DNA of 64,000 bases from Geodermatophilus sp. YIM 151500 (GCF_025716945.1 NZ_JAOVZT010000005.1:62001-126000), one strand, 5' to 3'; positions 33,578 to 48,215 are shown, numbered from the stretch's first letter. Notes: a model not told the origin generated them from the letters alone. Numbers and translations are program-made.

Positions 33578-34378
33578 ATGAGCGAGCCGCAGGGTGAGAG
33601 CGCAGAGCGGGGGTCGGTCGCCGTCGTCCAATCCGTGGACCGGGCCTTGAGCGTCCTGGAGATCCTGGCGGCACAGGGAGAGGCCGGCGTCACGGAGGTG
33701 GCCGCCGAGCTCGGGGTGCACAAGTCCACGGCCTTCCGGCTGGTCGCGGCGCTGGAGAGCCGGGGCTTCGTCGAGCAGCTGGCCGATCGAGGCAAGTACC
33801 GGTTGGGCTTCGGGGTCGTCCGCCTGGCCGGCGCGGCCGCCGCTCAGTTGGACATCGCCCGTGAGGGGCGGCCGATCTGCGAGGCGCTGGCCGCCGATCT
33901 CGAGGAGACGGTCAACATCGCCATCCTGGACGGCGACCGCGCGGTCAACGTCAGCCAGACCCGCGGGCCGGCGGCGCTCAGCACCCACAACTGGGTGGGG
34001 CAGGGCACCCCCTTGCACGCGACCTCGAGCGGCAAGGTGCTCCTGGCCCACGCTCCCGACGCCATCCGCAAGGACGTGCTCTCCCGGGAGTTGCCGCGGT
34101 TCACCCAGAGCACGATCACCGATCCCGAGGCGCTGCGACACGACCTCGACCGGATCGTGGAGCAGGGCTGGGGCTCCACCGTCGAGGAGTACGAGATCGG
34201 GCTCAACGCCGTCGCCGCGCCGGTCCGGGGCGGGGACGGCGACGTGATCGCGGCCCTCAGCGTCTCCGGGCCGTCCTTCCGCATCGACCCGCAGGACTTC
34301 CCGAGGCTCGTCCGGCGGGTCGTGTCGGGCGCCGGCGAGCTGAGCCGGAGGTTGGGCTTCTTCACCCAAGCCCGTTGA
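33578..34378 (+). CDS. IclR-family transcriptional regulator of the betaine locus
   Basis: A 266-residue regulator. The winged HTH comprises VQSVDRALSVLEILAAQGEA, then VTEVAAELGVHKSTAFRLVA. The C-terminal GAF-like effector domain includes GTPLHATSSGKVLLAHAP and GWGSTVEEYEIGLNAVAAPV. The effector could be betaine or dimethylglycine. The ATG at 33578 lies six bases after TACGCT with no ribosome site, suggesting a leaderless message. It sits between the ferredoxin/reductase pair and the oxygenase, with related dyads at both neighbouring promoters, so it very probably controls both. Confidence 0.85.
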   Translation: MSEPQGESAERGSVAVVQSVDRALSVLEILAAQGEAGVTEVAAELGVHKSTAFRLVAALESRGFVEQLADRGKYRLGFGVVRLAGAAAAQLDIAREGRPICEALAADLEETVNIAILDGDRAVNVSQTRGPAALSTHNWVGQGTPLHATSSGKVLLAHAPDAIRKDVLSRELPRFTQSTITDPEALRHDLDRIVEQGWGSTVEEYEIGLNAVAAPVRGGDGDVIAALSVSGPSFRIDPQDFPRLVRRVVSGAGELSRRLGFFTQAR

Positions 34379-34430
34379 CGCGCCCGCCGTCCGCGGATGA
34401 ACGGACGGATGCACGTCGGGCGCGTGAGGT

Positions 34431-34468
34431 TGTTGCGTCAGGCGCGACCCGCTGAGTAATGTGCAACA
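34431..34468. promoter_or_regulatory. Candidate IclR operator upstream of the Rieske oxygenase
   Basis: GTTGCG-TCAGG-CGCGAC at 34432-34448 matches the dyad at 33470 in half-site and 5-base spacer, with one mismatch. A further GCAACA (34463-34468) pairs with TGTTGC (34431-34436). The oxygenase start codon is about 115 bp downstream. Confidence 0.55.
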
Positions 34469-34581
34469 CATCGGTCGTCCTGAGTTCGGTGACGGACGAC
34501 GACCGTGGTCGACACAGACCTGCGTCGCCCGACTTCCGGCGCGTCCCTCCACACCGCCCGACGGAATCCCCGAGGTGTCGA

Positions 34582-35703
34582 ATGACCACCACCGACCTGC
34601 CCGCGAGCCTCATCTCCACGCTGCCGGGCCAGTACTACACGGACCCGGCCATCTTCGCGCTGGAGCAGTCCCACGTCTTCGAGAACATGTGGCTCTGCGC
34701 CGTGCGCTCGAGTGACCTTCCCACGCCCGGCTCCTTCAAGAAGGTCCAGGTCGGGCGGGAGAGCGTGCTCGTGGTCCGCAGCCGGGACGGGCAGCTGCGG
34801 TCGTTCCTCAACATCTGCCGGCACCGCGGTGCGCAGATCTGCACCGAGGACTCGGGAGCGGTCAAGCGGGCCTTCCAGTGCCCCTACCACGCCTGGACCT
34901 ACGACCTCGAGGGCAAGCTCGTCGCGGCCCCCAACCTGACCAAGATGCCCGACATCGACCGGGTCGAGTACGGCCTGGTGCCGGTGGCGCTGCGCGAATG
35001 GCTCGGCTACGCGTGGGTGTGCCTGGCGAAGGAGCCCCCGTCGTTCGAGGAGGACGTCGTGGGCGCCATCGTCGAGCGCCTCGGGGACGTGGACTCGATC
35101 GACCACTACGAGCTCGATGCGCTGTCCGTGGGGCGCCGCATCACCTACGACGTCAAGGCCAACTGGAAGCTCATCATCGAGAACTTCATGGAGTGCTACC
35201 ACTGCGCCACGATCCACCCGGAGCTCACCGAGGTGCTCCCCGAGTTCGCCGACGGGTACGCGGCGCAGTACTTCGTCGGGCACGGCGCGGAGTTCGGGGA
35301 CGACGTCAAGGGCTTCACCGTCGACGGCAGCGAGGGCTTCGACCGGCTCCCGGGCGTCGACGAGGACCACGACCGCCGCTACTACGCCATCACGGTCAGG
35401 CCGACCGTCTTCGTCAACCTGGTGCCCGACCACGTCATCTTCCACCGCATGTTCCCGGTCGCGGTCGACCGGACCATCGTGGAGTGCGACTGGCTCTACA
35501 CCCGCGAGGTCGTCGAGTCCGGCAAGGACGTGACGCGGTCGGTGGAGCTGTTCCACCGGGTGAACGAGCAGGACTTCGCCGCCTGCGAGCGGACCCAGCC
35601 GGCCATGTCCTCCCGCGCCTACGCCAACGGCGGCGTGCTCGTGCCCTCCGAGCACCACATCGGCGCCTTCCACGAGTGGCTGACGCAGCGCCTGACGAGC
35701 TGA
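34582..35703 (+). CDS. gbcA: Rieske oxygenase, probable glycine betaine monooxygenase large subunit
   Basis: A 373-residue oxygenase that would remove one methyl of glycine betaine, giving dimethylglycine and formaldehyde. Rieske ligands are C79-x-H81 (CRHRG) and C100-x2-H103 (CPYH). The mononuclear iron site includes H206 and H211 in FMECYHCATIHPEL, with a later Asp in NEQDFAACE. The length and ENFMECYHC motif match GbcA/stachydrine-demethylase-like enzymes. No GbcB-type reductase is present; the Rieske ferredoxin and reductase at 31958-33447 appear to serve it. ATG at 34582 has GAGGTG upstream. The substrate assignment rests on the neighbouring DMGO and sarcosine oxidase genes. Confidence 0.85.
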   Translation: MTTTDLPASLISTLPGQYYTDPAIFALEQSHVFENMWLCAVRSSDLPTPGSFKKVQVGRESVLVVRSRDGQLRSFLNICRHRGAQICTEDSGAVKRAFQCPYHAWTYDLEGKLVAAPNLTKMPDIDRVEYGLVPVALREWLGYAWVCLAKEPPSFEEDVVGAIVERLGDVDSIDHYELDALSVGRRITYDVKANWKLIIENFMECYHCATIHPELTEVLPEFADGYAAQYFVGHGAEFGDDVKGFTVDGSEGFDRLPGVDEDHDRRYYAITVRPTVFVNLVPDHVIFHRMFPVAVDRTIVECDWLYTREVVESGKDVTRSVELFHRVNEQDFAACERTQPAMSSRAYANGGVLVPSEHHIGAFHEWLTQRLTS

Positions 35704-35705
35704 CG

Positions 35706-35760
35706 GAAGGACCCTGTCCTCCTCGCCGCTCGCAGGCTCGCGGCGAGCCTCTGGACGGGC
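35706..35760. repeat. Intergenic structured repeat, copy A
   Basis: It starts GAAGGAC two bases after the stop codon. Inner stem: CTCGCCGC (35722-35729) pairs with GCGGCGAG (35740-35747). Outer stem: CCTGTCC pairs with GGACGGG (one wobble). The core CTCGCAGGCTCG is shared with the copies at 45006 and 49971. Confidence 0.65.
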
Positions 35761-35766
35761 CGGTAC

Positions 35767-35797
35767 GGGGCCGGGAGGACGACGTCCTCCCGGCCCC
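35767..35797. terminator. 14-bp-stem hairpin between gbcA and the metF-like gene
   Basis: GGGGCCGGGAGGAC (35767-35780) pairs perfectly with 35784-35797 across a 3-base loop, between convergent genes. It should stop both transcripts. Confidence 0.7.
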
Positions 35798-35830
35798 GCG
35801 GCTGCGATTCGCCGCCGGCCGCGGACGTCG

Positions 35831-36760
35831 CTACCTCGGCACTGCGTCGGACAGGCGAGCCAGCCATTCCTGCCGCCACGCCTCCGTCCGCGCCACCTCG
35901 TTGAACGTGAACAGGTGGAAGCCCTCCAGGTTGTGCTCGAACCGCCCCAGCGCGGGCGCCAGGCCCTGGACGAGACGATCCGGTCGGTAGCCGTGGGGCA
36001 GGAAGAAGCGCCAGACCATGCTGTGCTGCTTCAGCAGGAACCGGGCCGACTGACCGAGCCCGAGCCCCGCCGAGATGCGCACCAGCTTCTGGCGCGTCAC
36101 CGCGCCGGGGAGCCCGATCCGGATCGGGAGGTCGACGCCCCGCAGCTTGACCTGCCGCGCCCAGGCCGTCGTCGTCGCGGCGGAGAAGCACAGCTGCGTG
36201 ATGACGTGCGTGGCGTGCGGTGCCTTGCGCTCGAGGGCGCGTTCGATGTGCTCCGGGCTGATGTGCCCGTGCCCCTCGGGATAGCCGCCGATCCCCACCC
36301 GCCGGAACTGGTGGCCGACGACCTCCAGCGCTTCGAGCAGGCCGAGGGCGTCGGGGAACGTCCCCGCGGGCTCGACGGCGTCGCCCCCGATCACGAACAC
36401 GCTGTCCACGTCCGCGGCACGCAGGCGGGCGACGACGTCGGCCAGGTGCGATGCGTCCCGGACCAGCCGGGCGGCCAGGTGCGGCGTGGCGGTGAACCCG
36501 TGGCGGGACAACCGCTCGGCCAATTCGATGGTCGGCGTCAGGCCCTTGGCCTCGGTCACCGTCACGGTGAGCGGCACGGTCCGGGGGACGTGCTCGACGA
36601 TCGACTCCTCGGCGCCGCGCAGCGGCAGGACCTCGTAGCTCGCCTCGCGCAGCGCCGTTTCCAACCGTTCCCGTGGTCGACGCCGAGACGGCGGGCTGTC
36701 GGCCGAGCTCGCCGGGACCGGGCCGTCCGGTGCGGTGGCGACGCGTCCCTCAGCCGGCAT
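35831..36760 (-). CDS. Methylenetetrahydrofolate reductase-like protein
   Basis: A 309-residue TIM-barrel protein of the MTHFR family, which reduces 5,10-methylene-THF to 5-methyl-THF using FAD. Visible features are VPLTVTVTEAKGLTPTIELA, DVDSVFVIGGDAVEPAGTFP, RVGIGGYPEGHGHISPEHIE and ITQLCFSAATTTAW, matching the MetF barrel strands. It is the last gene of an operon with the MBL hydrolase (11-bp overlap) and the formaldehyde dehydrogenase. It may divert surplus methylene-THF to methyl-THF, or work in the reverse direction; the flavin and pyridine-nucleotide preferences are not visible. Confidence 0.8.
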   Translation of the reverse strand: MPAEGRVATAPDGPVPASSADSPPSRRRPRERLETALREASYEVLPLRGAEESIVEHVPRTVPLTVTVTEAKGLTPTIELAERLSRHGFTATPHLAARLVRDASHLADVVARLRAADVDSVFVIGGDAVEPAGTFPDALGLLEALEVVGHQFRRVGIGGYPEGHGHISPEHIERALERKAPHATHVITQLCFSAATTTAWARQVKLRGVDLPIRIGLPGAVTRQKLVRISAGLGLGQSARFLLKQHSMVWRFFLPHGYRPDRLVQGLAPALGRFEHNLEGFHLFTFNEVARTEAWRQEWLARLSDAVPR

Positions 36761-37358
36761 GACGCAGCTCCGCGGCGATGGTGGTGTCGTCGCCGTGCCC
36801 GGTCCGGACGACGGTGTCGCCGTGCAAGGTCAGCAGCTGCGACCGGATGGAGGCCAGGATCGTGGGCTCGTCGCTGAACGACCGGCCGGTGGCGCCCGGT
36901 CCGCCCCGGAACAGGGTGTCGCCGGTGAAGACGGTGGTCAGCTCGGGAGCGTGGAGGCACGTGCTGCCCGGCGAGTGCCCGGGCGTGTGCAGCACGAGCA
37001 GTTCGGCGCCGGCGACACGGAAGCGCAGGTCCGCGTCGAGATCCCGGTCCGGCGCGATGCCCGGATGGGTCATGTCCCAGAGCATCCGATCGGCGGGGTG
37101 GAACCAGATCGGGGCGTCGACCGCCTCCCGCAGCGCGGGCGCGGCGGTGATGTGGTCGTCGTGCCCGTGGGTCAGCACGATCGCGGTCACCCGCCGTCCC
37201 CCGACCGCTTCGACGATCGGGGCGGCGTCGTGGGGCGCGTCGACCACCAGCACCTCGTCGTCGTCCCCGACCAACCAGACGTTGTTCTCGACGTCGAAGG
37301 CCTGCCCGTCGAGGCTGAAGACGCCGGGGATGACGACCTTGTCGATGCGTGCACTCAC
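36750..37358 (-). CDS. MBL-fold hydrolase, probable S-formylmycothiol hydrolase
   Basis: A 202-residue metallo-beta-lactamase-fold enzyme. Metal ligands are HGHDDH (in [13 protein letters not shown]), the HTPGHSPGS His, the Asp of FTGDTLF and the late His of RTGHGDD. Glyoxalase II-like length. The GTG start overlaps the dehydrogenase stop by 4 bp. In actinobacteria an MBL protein placed next to mscR is thought to hydrolyse S-formylmycothiol to formate and free mycothiol. That role is inferred from position. It lies in the middle of a three-gene operon that handles formaldehyde. Confidence 0.75.
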   Translation of the reverse strand: MSARIDKVVIPGVFSLDGQAFDVENNVWLVGDDDEVLVVDAPHDAAPIVEAVGGRRVTAIVLTHGHDDHITAAPALREAVDAPIWFHPADRMLWDMTHPGIAPDRDLDADLRFRVAGAELLVLHTPGHSPGSTCLHAPELTTVFTGDTLFRGGPGATGRSFSDEPTILASIRSQLLTLHGDTVVRTGHGDDTTIAAELRHAG

Positions 37359-38446
37359 TTGTCCAGCACCACGACCGAGCGCAGCACCTCGCCGCGGCGC
37401 AGGTTGTCGAAGGCCTCCTCGACGTCGTCCAGGCCGATGGCCTCGCTGACGAAGTCGTCGAGCGGAAAGCGGCCCTGGCGGTACAGGTCGACCAGCATCG
37501 GGAAGTCGCGGGAGGGCAGGCAGTCGCCGTACCAGGAGGACTTGATCGCCCCGCCGCGGCCGAAGACCTCCAGCAGCGGCAGGGTGATGGTCATGTCCGG
37601 GGTGGGGACGCCGACCAGCACCACCCGGCCGGCCAGGTCGCGGGCGTAGAAGGCCTGCTCGAACACCTTCGGGTGGCCGACCGCGTCGATCGCGACGTCC
37701 ACCCCGAAGCCGTTCGTGTGGCCCTTGATCGCCTCGACCGCGTCGGTGTTCTTGCTGTTGACGGTGTGGGTGGCACCGAACGCCCTCGCCCACTCCAGCT
37801 TCCGGTCGTCGATGTCGACGGCGACGATCGTGCTGGCACCGGCCAGCTTCGCGCCGGCGATCGCGGCGTCCCCGACGCCGCCGCAGCCGAACACCGCCAC
37901 CGACTCGCCGCGGCGCACGCCGCCGGTGTTGATCGCCGCGCCGACGCCGGCCATCACGCCGCAGCCGAGCAGGCCGGCGGCGGTGGCCGGGGCCTCGGGG
38001 TCGACCTTGGTGCACTGGCCGGAGTGCACCAGCGTCTTCTCCACGAACGCGCCGATCCCGAGGGCCGGGGACAGCTCCGTGCCGTCGGCCAGGGTCATCT
38101 TCTGCGCGGCGTTGTGGGTGTCGAAGCAGTACTGCAGCTCGCCCTTCAGGCACGCCCGGCACTGGCCGCAGACCGCCCGCCAGTTCAGGATCACGTAGTC
38201 GCCGACCGTGACGTTGGTGACCCCCTCACCGACCGCGGAGACGACGCCGGCAGCCTCGTGGCCGAGCAGGAACGGGAACTCGTCGTTGATGTTGCCCTCG
38301 CGGTAGTGCAGGTCGGTGGCGCAGACCCCGCAGGCCTGCACGTCCACGACGGCCTCGCCGGGACCGGGGTCGGGGACGACGATCGTCTCGACGGTGACCG
38401 GTGCTCCCTTGCTGCGGGCGACGACGCCCTTCACCTCGTGCGCCAT
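37355..38446 (-). CDS. mscR: S-(hydroxymethyl)mycothiol dehydrogenase (formaldehyde detoxification)
   Basis: A 363-residue class III-type zinc alcohol dehydrogenase. Catalytic zinc site: Cys in [11 protein letters not shown] and His in [10 protein letters not shown]. Structural zinc site: [18 protein letters not shown] motif: [20 protein letters not shown]. The long form with [20 protein letters not shown] is characteristic of MscR/FadH of actinobacteria, which oxidises the mycothiol adduct of formaldehyde. Formaldehyde would come from the betaine demethylation step next door. It is first in an operon with the MBL hydrolase and MTHFR-like protein. ATG at 38446 has GGAGA upstream. Confidence 0.85.
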   Translation of the reverse strand: MAHEVKGVVARSKGAPVTVETIVVPDPGPGEAVVDVQACGVCATDLHYREGNINDEFPFLLGHEAAGVVSAVGEGVTNVTVGDYVILNWRAVCGQCRACLKGELQYCFDTHNAAQKMTLADGTELSPALGIGAFVEKTLVHSGQCTKVDPEAPATAAGLLGCGVMAGVGAAINTGGVRRGESVAVFGCGGVGDAAIAGAKLAGASTIVAVDIDDRKLEWARAFGATHTVNSKNTDAVEAIKGHTNGFGVDVAIDAVGHPKVFEQAFYARDLAGRVVLVGVPTPDMTITLPLLEVFGRGGAIKSSWYGDCLPSRDFPMLVDLYRQGRFPLDDFVSEAIGLDDVEEAFDNLRRGEVLRSVVVLDK

Positions 38447-38615
38447 GACGGTGGATCTCCTCTCCGGATGTACGGACCTGACCCAGCGGCCTCCCTGCAG
38501 GGCCCCGCCGTGAGCCTGCGAACGGCGGGGCAGGCGGGTCATCCGACGGTGGGGGCGGGGAGGTCCTTCTCGGCCCTCTTGACCCCGGCCGGCACCCACC
38601 TTACGGTGCTACACG

Positions 38616-38629
38616 ACTGATATACCAGT
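38616..38629. promoter_or_regulatory. GntR operator upstream of glyA
   Basis: ACTGATATACCAGT is a 14-bp near-palindrome. Its 12-base core CTGATATACCAG is identical, in reverse complement, to CTGGTATATCAG at 50772-50783 in front of gntR and sdaA. It lies 36 bp before the glyA start and overlaps a TATACC that may be the -10 box. Confidence 0.75.
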
Positions 38630-38665
38630 CCTCGGCTTTGGTTCATGACAGAAAGGGACTGCGGC

Positions 38666-39990
<1,325 letters not shown>

Positions 39991-39994
<4 letters not shown>

Positions 39995-41238
39995 GGCCTC
40001 GTTCCTCCACCCCCCGCACCCCCGGCGCGGACCTGCCGGAGCACCCGGACTTCCTGTGGCGGAACCCGGAGCCGAAGCGCTCGTACGACGTGGTGATCGT
40101 GGGCGGCGGCGGGCACGGCCTGGCCACCGCGCACTACCTGGCGAAGAACCACGGCATCACGAACGTCGCCGTCCTGGAGAAGGGCTGGCTGGCGGGCGGC
40201 AACATGGCCCGCAACACCACGATCATCCGGTCCAACTACCTGTGGGACGAGAGCTCGGCCATCTACGAGCACGCGCTGAAGCTGTGGGAGGGGCTCGAGG
40301 AGGACCTCGGCTACCCGATCCTGTTCAGCCAGCGCGGCGTGCTCAACCTCGCCCACTCCCTGCAGGACGTCCGCGACAGCGTGCGCCGGGTCGAGGCCAA
40401 CAAGCTCAACGGCGTCGACGCGGAGTGGCTGGAGCCGGACGAGGTCCGCAAGATCTGCCCGATCGTCAACACGTCGACCGACATCCGCTACCCGGTCCTG
40501 GGGGCGACGTACCAGCCCCGAGCCGGCATCGCCAAGCACGACTACGTGGCCTGGGGCTTCGCCCGCCGGGCCGACGAGGCCGGCATCGACCTCATCCAGG
40601 ACTGCGCGGTCACCGGGTTCGCCACCGACGGCAACCGGGTCACCGGGGTGCAGACCACCCGGGGCACCATCGGCGCCGGCAAGGTCGCCCTCTGCGCGGC
40701 CGGCCACACCTCCGTGCTCACCGATCTGCTCGGCATCCGCGTGCCGGTGCAGAGCCACCCGCTGCAGGCCCTGGTCTCCGAGCTGCTCGAGCCGGTGCAC
40801 CCGACGGTGGTCATGTCCAACGCCGTGCACGTCTACGTCTCCCAGGCGCACAAGGGCGAACTGGTCATGGGCGCCGGCGTCGACTCCTACAACGGCTACG
40901 GCCAGCGCGGTGCCTTCCACATCATCGAGCGCCAGATGGCCGCCGCCGTCGAGCTCTTCCCGGTGTTCGCCCGGGCGCACCTGCTGCGCACCTGGGCCGG
41001 CATCGTCGACGTCAGCCCCGACGCGTCACCGATCGTCGGGCGGACCCCCTACGACAACCTCTACCTCAACTGCGGCTGGGGCACCGGCGGGTTCAAGGCC
41101 ACCCCCGGCATCGGCTGGGCCCTGGCGCACACCATCGCCTCCGACGAGCCACATCCGTACGTGGCGCCGTTCAGCCTCGACCGCTTCGTCACCGGCGCGC
41201 TCGTCGACGAGCACGGCGCGGCCGCCGTGGCCCACTGA
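39991..41238 (+). CDS. soxB: Heterotetrameric sarcosine oxidase, beta subunit
   Basis: A 415-residue flavin subunit. The FAD motif is [19 protein letters not shown] near residue 32, and the FMN-linking His lies in the [12 protein letters not shown] segment. [20 protein letters not shown] at the C-terminus is characteristic. With subunits alpha, gamma and delta it oxidises sarcosine to glycine, giving H2O2 and, with THF, 5,10-methylene-THF. It is second in the operon, with a 4-bp overlap on glyA. Length matches the family (about 400). Confidence 0.9.
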
Positions 41239-41254
41239 CCCCAGGGAGTCCCCC

Positions 41255-41566
41255 GTGCAACTCATCGCATGCCCGTGGTGCGGCCCCCGCGAGGAGGTCG
41301 AGTTCCACTACGGCGGCCAGGCCCACGTCCCGTACCCGGACGACCCCGGCGGGCTCTCCGACGAGGAGTGGGCGCACTACGTCTTCTACCGCGACAACCC
41401 CAGGGGCCGCTTCGCCGAGCGCTGGAACCACAGCGCCGGCTGCCGCCGCTGGTTCAACGCGGTCCGCGACACCGCCACCTACCGCTTCGAGCGCGTCTAC
41501 CGCCTCGATGACCCGAAGCCGCTCGCGACCGAGCTCGCGACGTCACGGAGGAACACAGCCCGATGA
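41255..41566 (+). CDS. soxD: Sarcosine oxidase, delta subunit
   Basis: A 103-residue zinc-binding subunit. CPWCGPREEVEFHYGGQAH at residues 6-24 and NHSAGCRRWFN (near residue 60) hold the Cys/His ligands typical of SoxD. The GTG start at 41255 follows AGGGAG by about six bases. It overlaps soxA by 4 bp. It is structural and contributes to tetramer formation. Confidence 0.9.
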   Translation: MQLIACPWCGPREEVEFHYGGQAHVPYPDDPGGLSDEEWAHYVFYRDNPRGRFAERWNHSAGCRRWFNAVRDTATYRFERVYRLDDPKPLATELATSRRNTAR

Positions 41567-44425
41567 CGAGCCCGTTCCGCACGCCCCAGGGCGGCCGCGT
41601 CGACCGCGCCACCACCGTCGAGTTCACCTTCGACGGGCAGGCCTTCACCGGCCACCCCGGCGACACGCTGGCCTCCGCGCTGCTCGCCGCCGGCCGGCAC
41701 CAGATCGCCACGAGCATCTCGCTCGGCCGACCGCGCGGCATCGCCGCGGCCTGGGCCGAGGACCCCGGCGGCCTGGTGCAGGTCGAGGAGCCGTTCCCCG
41801 AGCCCATGCTGCTGGCCACCACCGTCGAGCTCGCCGACGGGCTGGTCGCCCACGGGCTGCCGGGGCAGGGCCGCCTCGCCGAGATCCCCGACTCCGCTCG
41901 CTACGACGCGGTCCACCACCACGTCGACGTGCTGGTCGTCGGGGCCGGGCCCGCCGGGCTGGCCGCCGCGCTGACCGCCGCCCGGGCCGGCGCCCGTGTC
42001 GCGCTCGTCGACGAGCAGTCCGAGGCCGGCGGCTCGCTGCTGGCGGGCACCGAGCGGCTCGACGACGCTCCGGCGCTGCAGTGGGTCGCCGCGGCGGTCG
42101 CCGAGCTGGCCGACCACCCGGAGGTGCTGCACCTGCAGCGCGCCACCGCGTTCGGCAGCTACGACGACGGCTTCGTCCTGGCGCTCGAGCGGCGTACCGA
42201 CCACCTCGGAGCGGCCGCACCCAGGCACCTGTCCCGCCAGCGGGTGTGGCGCTTCCGGGCCCGCTCGGTCGTCGTGGCGACCGGAGCCCACGAGCGCCCC
42301 GTCGTCTTCGCCGACAACGACCGCCCGGGCATCATGCTCGCCGGCGCCGCCCGCACGTTCCTGCACCGCTACGGCGTGCTGCCCGGTCGCGAGGCCGTCG
42401 TCTTCACCACGAATGACAGCGCCTACGACTCCGCCCTCGACCTGCACCGCGCGGGCGTGCGGGTGCAGGCGGTGGTCGACGCCCGGCCGGAGGGCTCGCC
42501 GCGCCGGCGCGAGGAGTGCGAGCGCGCGGGGATCCGGGTGCTCGCCGGGGCCGTCGTGACCGGCACCCGGGGCGTCGAGCGGGTCACCCACGCCCTGGTC
42601 GCCCCGTTCGCGGACGGCGAGGTCGGCGCCGGGAGCGCGATCGCCTGCGACGTGCTCCTGGTCAGCGGCGGCTGGAACCCCGCGGTGCACCTGTTCAGCC
42701 AGGCCCGCGGCCGGCTCCGCTACGACGCGGCACTCGGCGCATTCGTCCCCGGTGAGGAGCTCGACGGCCTGTCCGTCACCGGCTCGGCCGCCGGCGTCCC
42801 CGACCTGGCCGGATGCCTGGCCGACGGGCAGCGGGTGGCCCGCGCGGCACTGTCGGCACTGGCGATCGCGCCGGCCGCGGACGACCGCCTGCCGGCCGCC
42901 CCGGAACCCGTCGTCCCGTCCGCGCCCCTGGTGCTGTGGCGGGTGCCGGACACCTCCGGCGCCGAGGGCAGCACGTCGTTCGTCGACCTGCAGCGCGACG
43001 CGACGGTCGCCGACATCGCCCGCGCGGTCGGCGCCGGCCTGCGCTCCATCGAGCACGTGAAGCGCTACACGACGATCGGGACGGCCCACGACCAGGGCAA
43101 GACCTCCGGCGTCCTCACCTCCGGGATCACCGCCGAGCTGCTCGGCGTCCCGGTGCAGGACACCGGGACCACGACGTTCCGGCCGCCCTACACCCCGGTC
43201 GCCTTCGCCGCGCTGGCCGGCCGCGACCGCGGCCGGCTCTTCGACCCCGAGCGGGTCACCGCCCTGCACGACTGGCACGTCACGGCCGGGGCGGTCTTCG
43301 AGGACGTCGGCCAGTGGAAGCGTCCCCGCTACTACCCGCGGCCCGGCGAGGACATGGAGGCCGCCGTCCTCCGGGAGTGCGCCGCCGCGCGGACCGGCGT
43401 CGGGATCCTCGACGGCTCCACGCTCGGCAAGATCGACGTCCAGGGCCCCGACGCCGCCGTCCTCCTGGACCGGCTCTACACGAACCTGATGAGCAGCCTG
43501 AAGGTCGGCTCCGTCCGCTACGGCGTCATGTGCGGCGTCGACGGCATGGTCATCGACGACGGCACGGTGCTGCGCCTGGCCGAGGACCGCTTCCTCGTCC
43601 TCACCACCACCGGCGGCGCGGCGAAGATCCTCGACTGGATGGAGGAGTGGGCCCAGACCGAGTGGCCGGACCTGCGGGTCCACTGCACCTCGGTCACCGA
43701 GCAGTGGGTCACCTTCCCCGTCGTCGGTCCCCGCTCCCGGGACGTCGTCGGCGCGGTCTTCCCCCAGGTGGACGTCGCCAACGAGGCCTTCCCGTTCATG
43801 ACCTGGCGGGACACCACCCTCGACGGGGTGCCGGTCCGGCTGGCCCGGATCAGCTTCTCCGGCGAGCTCGCCTTCGAGGTCTACGTCAACCCGTGGTACG
43901 CGGTCGCGGTGTGGCAGCGGCTGCTCGAGGCCGGCCGCCCGTACGGCATCACGCCCTACGGCACGGAGACCATGCACGTCCTCCGCGCGGAGAAGGGCTA
44001 CCCGATCATCGGGCAGGACACCGACGGCACCGTCACCCCGCAGGACCTCGGCATGGGGTGGGCGGTCTCGAAGAAGAAGCCCGACTTCGTCGGCAAGCGC
44101 TCCTTCGCCCGCGTCGAGAACCAGAACCCGCTGCGCAAGCAGCTGGTCGGGCTGCTGCCCGTGGACCGGCGGACCGTGCTCCCGGAGGGCTCGCAGATCG
44201 TGGAGTTCCGCGCCGACGGGCAGCTGCCGCCCCCGCCGGTCCCGATGCTGGGCCACGTCACCTCCAGCTACCGCAGTGCCGCGCTCGCTCGCCCCTTCGC
44301 CCTCGCCCTGGTCAAGGGAGGCCGGTCGCGCATCGGCGACACCGTCCACGTCCCCGTCAACGGCACCCTCGTCCCGGTGGAGGTCACCGGCTCGGTGCTG
44401 GTCGATCCCGAAGGAGCCCGTCGCG

Positions 44426-44433
<8 letters not shown>
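41563..44433 (+). CDS. soxA: Sarcosine oxidase, alpha subunit
   Basis: A 956-residue subunit, about the usual length. An N-terminal ferredoxin-fold domain without cluster cysteines spans about residues 10-95 (GRPRGIAAAWAEDPGGLVQV). The FAD/NAD domain spans about 120-430, with VDVLVVGAGPAGLAAALTAA. A GcvT-like THF domain spans about 560-950 (VGILDGSTLGKIDVQG, YGTETMHVLRAEKGYPIIGQ, DLGMGWAVSKKKPDFVGKRS). The THF domain captures the methylene group and prevents formaldehyde release. It is coupled to soxD (4-bp overlap) and soxG (8-bp overlap). Confidence 0.9.
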
Positions 44434-47564
<3,131 letters not shown>

Positions 47565-47594
47565 ACCCGCTCACGCCCATCCACGAGGACTCCC

Positions 47595-48215
47595 ATGCGT
47601 TCCGACACCATCGAGACCTTCCTGGCGCAGCTCGCCGCCAGGGTGCCCGCCCCCGGAGGAGGGGCCACCGCCGCACTGCACGCGGCCCAGGCCGCGGCCC
47701 TGGTGGCGATGGTCGCCCGCTACAGCGACTCGGCGAAGTACGCCGACCACGCCGAGGAGATCGCCACCATCACGGTCACCGCCGACCGGCTGCGGCAGGA
47801 CGCACTGGGTCTGGCCGAGGAGGACGCCGCGGCCTTCACCGCGGTCACCGAGGCCTACGGGCTCCCGAAAGGAACACCGGACGACGCCGCGGCCCGGTCG
47901 GAGGCGATCGCGAAGGCGCTCGTCGGCGCGGCCTCCGTGCCGGCGGTCGTCGTCGCCGTCGCCGACGAGGTGCTGGGCCTGGCCGAGCGGATCCTGCCGA
48001 TCGGCAACCGCAACGTGATCAGCGACGTCGCCGCCGCCGCCGAGGCGGCCCGGGCTGCAGCGACGACGGCCCGGGTCAACGTGGAGGTCAACCTCGGTGG
48101 CATCACGGACCCGGCGACCTCGGGAGAGCTCGCTGCGGTCGCCGGCACCGTGGACGACCTCGTCCTGCGGGCGGAGAAGGTCACCGCCGCCGTCCGGGAC
48201 GGGTTGGTCCGATGA
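47595..48215 (+). CDS. fchA: Methenyl-THF cyclohydrolase / cyclodeaminase-family protein
   Basis: A 206-residue helical protein of the FTCD_C/FchA family. Signatures are ARVPAPGGGATAALHAAQAA near residue 14, SVPAVVVAVADEVLGLAERI, and NRNVISDVAAAAEAARAA. In anaerobes and methylotrophs FchA opens 5,10-methenyl-THF to 10-formyl-THF. It is translationally coupled (4-bp overlap) to a FolD whose cyclohydrolase lysine is missing, so it probably supplies that activity here. It follows the dimethylglycine oxidase by 30 bp. Confidence 0.85.
   Translation: MRSDTIETFLAQLAARVPAPGGGATAALHAAQAAALVAMVARYSDSAKYADHAEEIATITVTADRLRQDALGLAEEDAAAFTAVTEAYGLPKGTPDDAAARSEAIAKALVGAASVPAVVVAVADEVLGLAERILPIGNRNVISDVAAAAEAARAAATTARVNVEVNLGGITDPATSGELAAVAGTVDDLVLRAEKVTAAVRDGLVR

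Noticed and set aside
38447-38665. Glycine riboswitch upstream of glyA
   Set aside because: The interval is short and has a protein-type palindrome at 38616-38629 instead; no tandem aptamer-like pattern is visible.
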